From positions 1 to 8,694 of the forward strand of contig JAQCMZ010000474.1 in the NCBI GenBank assembly GCA_028274825.1: a stretch of 8,694 nucleotides of DNA. Reading direction: 5' to 3'. Made by a program: the position numbers and the translations under genes. The notes beneath the pieces are model-generated. The model had not been told where the DNA came from, did not search any database, and saw only the letters and a program-made list of their open reading frames with translations. Position 1 is the first letter of the stretch. Each line of letters opens with the position of its first letter. Source of the stretch: Haloferacaceae archaeon. GTDB lineage: Archaea; Halobacteriota; Halobacteria; Halobacteriales; Haloferacaceae. Positions 6,009-8,694 of this stretch are shown here, in pieces.

Positions 6009-7116
6009 CGAATCGTCTTCTGGGTCCTCAGACCAACACCGGCTCTCTGCGTCACCCGAATTGTCCGTCGACTCACTCCGCACTGACGGGGGCAACCAGG
6101 AGGTCTCTGACGAGCCACCGGTCGCTGGGGACCCGAAGCCGGGGAAAGTCTATCTCGTTGGCTCTGGCCCTGGCGATCCAGATCTGATGACGGTCCGTGC
6201 CCGCCGGCTTCTGGAAAGCGCTGATGTCGTCTTACATGACAAACTTCCCGGTCCGGACATTATCGATCTTATTCCAGACGACAGCAGAGAGGATGTCGGA
6301 AAACGTGCGGGTGGCGACCGAACCCCACAGTCGGAGACCAATCGGCGCCTGGTCGAACACGCTCGAAAAGGGCGGTCAGTCGTCCGATTAAAGGGGGGTG
6401 ACCCATTCTTGTTTGGCCGCGGTGGCGAAGAGATGGAGCACCTCGTCGAGAAGAGTATCCCCTTCGAAATCGTTCCTGGTGTCACCTCTGGAATTGGCGG
6501 CCCAGGAATTGCGGGAATCCCGGTGACTCACCGAGATCACGCATCGACAGTTTCGTTCGTCACGGGCCATGAAGACCCAGGCAAAGACGAATCGGGTGTC
6601 GACTGGGAGGCACTGGCAGCCACCGGCGGGACGATCGTCGTTTTGATGGGTGTCGGAAAACTACCTGAATATACCGCCGCTCTTCAGAACGCAGGTCTCG
6701 CTCAGGACACGCCAGTCGCGATGATCGAGCGGGCCACGTGGCCGTCGATGCGAGTTGCGACCGGCACACTCAATTCGATCGTCGATGTGCGTGATGACAC
6801 CGATATCCAACCACCGGCGATTACCGTTATCGGCGAGGTTGCGGCTGCTCGCCAGTCTGTATTGGCGTTTCTCGAGAGCGAGCAAGCCGCACCTATCTCC
6901 GAAATCGAGCGACCAAACACAGACGATACCGTGCAGACGGTCGGCGCCGACACAGCCAACCCAAACGAGTCCGACCCTGATTCCCAGCGCACCGGCTTCA
7001 TGACTCACGACGACTCTGGGGAGACTCGAGACGCGGACCCCGGTCAGAGCTCAGAGGTGTCGGATTCAAGCACAGGTGACAGCACGACCGGCGACTCAAA
7101 CAGCGACGAGTCATGA
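6001..7116 (+). CDS. cobA: Uroporphyrinogen-III C-methyltransferase (SUMT) with acidic N- and C-terminal extensions
   Basis: SAM-dependent enzyme that methylates uroporphyrinogen III at C2 and C7, giving precorrin-2, the branch point to siroheme and cobalamin; in archaea with the siroheme-dependent route it also leads to haem. The catalytic core spans about residues 48-292 of 371. Motifs seen: KVYLVGSGPGDPDLMTVRA (49-67), VVRLKGGDPFLFGRGGEE (127-144), FEIVPGVTSGIGGPGIAGIPVTHRDHAS in two adjacent blocks (155-182), VTGHE (187-191), VVLMGVGKLP and a closing PAITVIGEV. A Ser/Asp-rich extension of about 47 residues precedes the core and about 80 acidic, Ser/Thr-rich residues follow it; both look disordered. 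The start is set by the GGAGGTG site just upstream. It overlaps hemC by 8 bases and hemD by 4 (ATGA), indicating translational coupling. Family assignment is secure; the role of the tails is unknown. Confidence 0.95.
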   Translation: MTDESSSGSSDQHRLSASPELSVDSLRTDGGNQEVSDEPPVAGDPKPGKVYLVGSGPGDPDLMTVRARRLLESADVVLHDKLPGPDIIDLIPDDSREDVGKRAGGDRTPQSETNRRLVEHARKGRSVVRLKGGDPFLFGRGGEEMEHLVEKSIPFEIVPGVTSGIGGPGIAGIPVTHRDHASTVSFVTGHEDPGKDESGVDWEALAATGGTIVVLMGVGKLPEYTAALQNAGLAQDTPVAMIERATWPSMRVATGTLNSIVDVRDDTDIQPPAITVIGEVAAARQSVLAFLESEQAAPISEIERPNTDDTVQTVGADTANPNESDPDSQRTGFMTHDDSGETRDADPGQSSEVSDSSTGDSTTGDSNSDES

Positions 7117-7850
7117 CACGGCGCCCTCAGGTTGCAGTGTTTCGGCCGGCAGACGAGCGGATCGACCACGCAGCCGATATTCTAGAGTCTCTGGGTGTCG
7201 CCCCAGTTCCGGATCCGATGTTAGCCGTCGATTCAACACAGGCGAGTCCACAGAACGGAGAGTTCGTCATTCTGACGAGCAAGACTGGCGTCGAGCTGGC
7301 AGACGAGCAAGACTGGGCTCCAAAGACATCGATGCTCGTCTGTATCGGCCCCGGGACTGCAGCGGCAGCTAGAGCCGTTGGCTGGTCGGTCGACCTGATT
7401 CCCGATACGTACAGCTCCGCTGGACTGGTTGAGACACTTCGTGGATCAGTCGAGAATGTCCATGTCGAGATAGCCCGCTCTGATCACGGCAGTGACGTGC
7501 TCGTCGACGGGCTCCGGAACGCAGGTGCTGATGTCTCCGAGACTGTGCTGTACGAGCTTGTCCGCCCCGAGACTGCTGGTCACTCGACGGAACTTGCCGC
7601 CGAGGGGGACCTCGCGGCTGCAGCGTTCACCTCCTCGTTGACAGTCGAGCACTTCGTTGAGGCGGCTGCTGAACGTGGGATAGCTGATGCTGCAATCGCT
7701 AGTCTCGAGGATACTATCGTCGGGACTATCGGTGAGCCAACCGCCGAGTCGGCAGCCGATGCAGGAATCTCAGTTGAGGTCATTCCCGAAAGTGCGTCGT
7801 TCGAGACGCTTGCAAGAGATATCGTCGATGCGATACAGCACACAGACTGA
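7113..7850 (+). CDS. hemD: Uroporphyrinogen-III synthase
   Basis: Cyclises hydroxymethylbilane with inversion of ring D to uroporphyrinogen III, the common precursor of all biological tetrapyrroles. HemD proteins diverge strongly, so the call uses weak motifs plus context. At 245 residues it has normal length, with two alternating alpha/beta domains. Seen are AVFRPADERI near the start, FVILTSKTGVEL (51-62), CIGPGTAAAA (77-86), ARSDHGSDVLVDGLRNAGADV (121-141, split by no gap), AAFTSSLTVEHF (170-181) and GTIGEPTAESAADAGI (204-219), which match the usual order of HemD blocks. The start codon overlaps the cobA stop as ATGA and has no obvious ribosome binding site, so translation probably depends on reinitiation after cobA. 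Placement directly after hemC and cobA makes the assignment strong. Confidence 0.93.
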   Translation: MTRRPQVAVFRPADERIDHAADILESLGVAPVPDPMLAVDSTQASPQNGEFVILTSKTGVELADEQDWAPKTSMLVCIGPGTAAAARAVGWSVDLIPDTYSSAGLVETLRGSVENVHVEIARSDHGSDVLVDGLRNAGADVSETVLYELVRPETAGHSTELAAEGDLAAAAFTSSLTVEHFVEAAAERGIADAAIASLEDTIVGTIGEPTAESAADAGISVEVIPESASFETLARDIVDAIQHTD

Positions 7851-8149
7851 CCTTCTCCTCTCGAACTCGTGGGATTTCACACTCAGAGACCGTGCCCGGA
7901 TTCGGGTGGTTCTCCACTCCTGTCGGCGGGATTATGGGTTGTACCAAGACGACTCCAGATCAAGAAAGCGGACATCATCTGCTCCCACAGTAGGGCGATT
8001 ATCGTCCCTCGGAGCTGGTCTCACAAGCGACGGCACGAACTGTCGCAGTCGAGTCGGTTGGGATCGGCTTCATCGGGAGAGGCCGGCAAGCGTCGAAACC
8101 CGCAGGAGAGACGATGCATTGATACAGTAGTTTCTAGTTAACACTGCTA
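7851..8149. other. Intergenic region after hemD, nothing recognised
   Basis: The 299 bases hold no convincing gene. The longest frames are Arg/Ser-rich, lack acidic bias and one begins inside hemD. No tRNA, clear terminator or repeat array is visible. The last 30 bases contain only a weak TATA-like TTGATA (8119-8124) upstream of the next gene. Confidence 0.5.
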
Positions 8150-8443
8150 ATGGAGCAACTCACGTTCAGCATATCGGCTGAGGCGAAGTCGTGGATCGAA
8201 AGCCAGGCACGACAAAACGACACCTCTCAGGGCCACGTTGTCCGGCACGTGATTGCTCAACGGCGGGCGATGAGCAGTGAACTGTCACTGGCTGAGTCAC
8301 AGACTGATGACGACCCAGAGGCTGAAACAGTCAGTGCGAAAGATATTGAAGCACTCGACCGGCAACTCGGCGATTTAGAAGGGAATGTCGAGGCTATCGA
8401 TGCTGACTCAATAGGTGACTCTGCGGATCAAGACGCACAATGA
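8150..8443 (+). CDS. Small acidic protein with a predicted ribbon-helix-helix (CopG/Arc-like) domain
   Basis: A 97-residue protein of unknown specific function. Residues 3-9 (QLTFSIS) fit the single beta-strand of a ribbon-helix-helix fold, residues about 10-23 (AEAKSWIESQARQN) the first helix and about 25-41 (TSQGHVVRHVIAQRRAM) the second. In that fold two strands pair in a dimer and insert into the DNA major groove. The rest is acidic, with a likely amphipathic helix at about 63-84 having Ile/Leu spacing (ALDRQLGDLEGNVEAI) that could mediate further oligomerisation or partner contacts. The composition is typical of haloarchaeal proteins, supporting a real gene. No ribosome binding site is present, so it is probably leaderless. 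Its stop lies only 13 bases from the transposon-like end that follows. The target is unknown; neighbouring hem genes or self-regulation are guesses. Confidence 0.7.
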   Translation: MEQLTFSISAEAKSWIESQARQNDTSQGHVVRHVIAQRRAMSSELSLAESQTDDDPEAETVSAKDIEALDRQLGDLEGNVEAIDADSIGDSADQDAQ

Positions 8444-8456
8444 GCTTCCAGCATTC

Positions 8457-8491
8457 GTGAAGTCCCTCGGGGTCAAGCCCCGGGGCTTCAC
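8457..8491 (-). repeat. Strong terminal hairpin of the transposon-like end
   Basis: GTGAAG (8457-8462) pairs with CTTCAC (8486-8491), and inside it CCCT (8464-8467) and GGGG (8469-8472) pair with GGGG (8482-8485) and CCCC (8478-8481), with a TCAAG loop and one or two bulges. Such imperfect subterminal hairpins are recognised by the single-strand transposase (TnpA) of IS200/IS605 elements, and also close the TnpB guide-RNA scaffold. Confidence 0.7.
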
Positions 8492-8600
8492 CGTTTGGGG
8501 TCTGCACAGCACCCGCAGGCGGCTGTCAGTCCTCCCGACCTTCTCGGGAAGGAGTCGGCTGGAAGGAACACCCGAACACACTGAGTGTGTCCGTGGAGGT
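8457..8600 (-). ncRNA. Candidate guide-RNA (omega/reRNA) scaffold of a TnpB element
   Basis: Read on the minus strand, three hairpins follow one another: the 15-base palindrome at 8576-8590 (ACACACT-G-AGTGTGT), a 9-bp stem with one bulge at 8530-8553 (TCCTCCCGA/TCGGGAAGGA), and the terminal hairpin at 8457-8491. They overlap the 3' end of the presumed tnpB frame. TnpB guide RNAs come from exactly this place, and sense-overlapping transcripts from such ends are known in Halobacterium. The outer limit is a guess. Confidence 0.3.
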
Positions 8601-8694
8601 CGCTCCACCACGAGTTGAAACCCCCGTCGCACGCCCAAGAGCGATTGTGAGAGGGGCCACGTTTCCACAGTGTCTCAGCCAGCGGTAGATGAAG
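8526..8694 (-). CDS. Possible C-terminal end of a TnpB-like protein (5' part outside window)
   Basis: On the minus strand the frame entering at 8693 runs 55 codons to a TGA at 8526-8528, ending in STDTLSVFGCSFQPTPSREG and a few more residues. It has no zinc-ribbon cysteines or RuvC residues, which would lie upstream beyond the window. The assignment comes from the flanking hairpins and from a resemblance to the variable tails of haloarchaeal TnpB proteins as I recall them. Two other minus-strand frames are also partly open here, so the frame itself is uncertain and it could be a pseudogene remnant. Confidence 0.3.
   Translation of the reverse strand, partial: FIYRWLRHCGNVAPLTIALGRATGVSTRGGATSTDTLSVFGCSFQPTPSREGRED

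Larger units (their letters stand above)
8457..8694 (-). mobile_element. Probable right end of an IS200/IS605-group, IS1341-type (TnpB) element, incomplete in window
   Basis: The region from the strong hairpin at 8457-8491 to the window end has the arrangement of a TnpB element read on the minus strand: the end of a coding frame (stop at 8526-8528), then a subterminal hairpin at the element boundary. GC-rich 'cccctcgggg'-type hairpins ending in a short single-stranded tail are typical of haloarchaeal IS1341-type ends as I recall them. Most of the element would lie beyond 8694. The composition and Arg/Ser-rich translation differ from the neighbouring acidic genes. A decayed fragment cannot be excluded. 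Confidence 0.45.

Noticed and set aside
7687..8130. 147-codon plus-strand frame beginning inside hemD
   Set aside because: Starts within hemD in another frame and is Arg/Ser-rich, unlike haloarchaeal proteins.
7869..8141. 90-codon frame in the gap after hemD, starting with GTG
   Set aside because: No ribosome binding site or fitting promoter, basic composition, no motif.
8457..8491. Hairpin after the RHH gene as an ordinary intrinsic terminator
   Set aside because: No T-run follows it on the plus strand, and its bulged GC-rich form with further hairpins beyond fits a transposon end better.
8415..8618. 67-codon plus-strand frame at the right end
   Set aside because: It reads through the transposon-like hairpins and overlaps the end of the RHH gene; composition does not suggest a protein.

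Overview
The window looks like chromosomal DNA from a haloarchaeon (class Halobacteria). The visible proteins are rich in Asp and Glu and carry acidic low-complexity insertions and tails. RadA and the tetrapyrrole enzymes are of archaeal type. Three genes have a TATA-like element about 25-27 bases before the start codon and no leader-encoded ribosome binding site, the usual haloarchaeal leaderless arrangement. Base composition is only moderately G+C-rich by eye, so this may be one of the lower-GC haloarchaeal lineages. I cannot name a genus.

Layout: (1) 1-750 is the 3' part of radA, the archaeal RecA/Rad51-type recombinase; its 5' end lies outside the window. (2) 751-1128 is an AT-rich intergenic region with promoter-like boxes and an inverted repeat. 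(3) 1129-2781 encodes an ammonium channel (Amt) fused in one reading frame to a complete PII (GlnB/GlnK) signalling domain. This is the most unusual gene in the window, and a good internal ribosome binding site and ATG at the domain boundary could also release a free PII protein. (4) 2782-3231 is noncoding and unusually dense in small hairpins. (5) 3232-4572 is hemL, with a five-cysteine insertion. (6) 4573-4829 is intergenic and contains what looks like a degraded duplicate of a short piece of hemC. (7) 4830-7850 is a tightly overlapping hemC-cobA-hemD operon. (8) 7851-8149 is unexplained noncoding DNA. (9) 8150-8443 is a small gene with a predicted ribbon-helix-helix DNA-binding fold. (10) From 8457 to the window end is the probable right end of an IS200/IS605-IS1341-type (TnpB) element, pointing out of the window, with strong hairpins where such elements encode their guide RNA.

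The hem genes form one pathway segment. HemL makes 5-aminolevulinate; HemC polymerises porphobilinogen; HemD closes the ring to uroporphyrinogen III; CobA (SUMT) methylates it to precorrin-2. In haloarchaea precorrin-2 feeds cobalamin and siroheme, and haem is made from siroheme, so cobA inside the hem operon fits that route. hemA, hemB and later steps are not in the window.

Confidence is high for the five large metabolic and recombination genes, moderate for the small regulator and the transposon end, and low for the promoter and operator assignments, which rest on spacing and symmetry alone.
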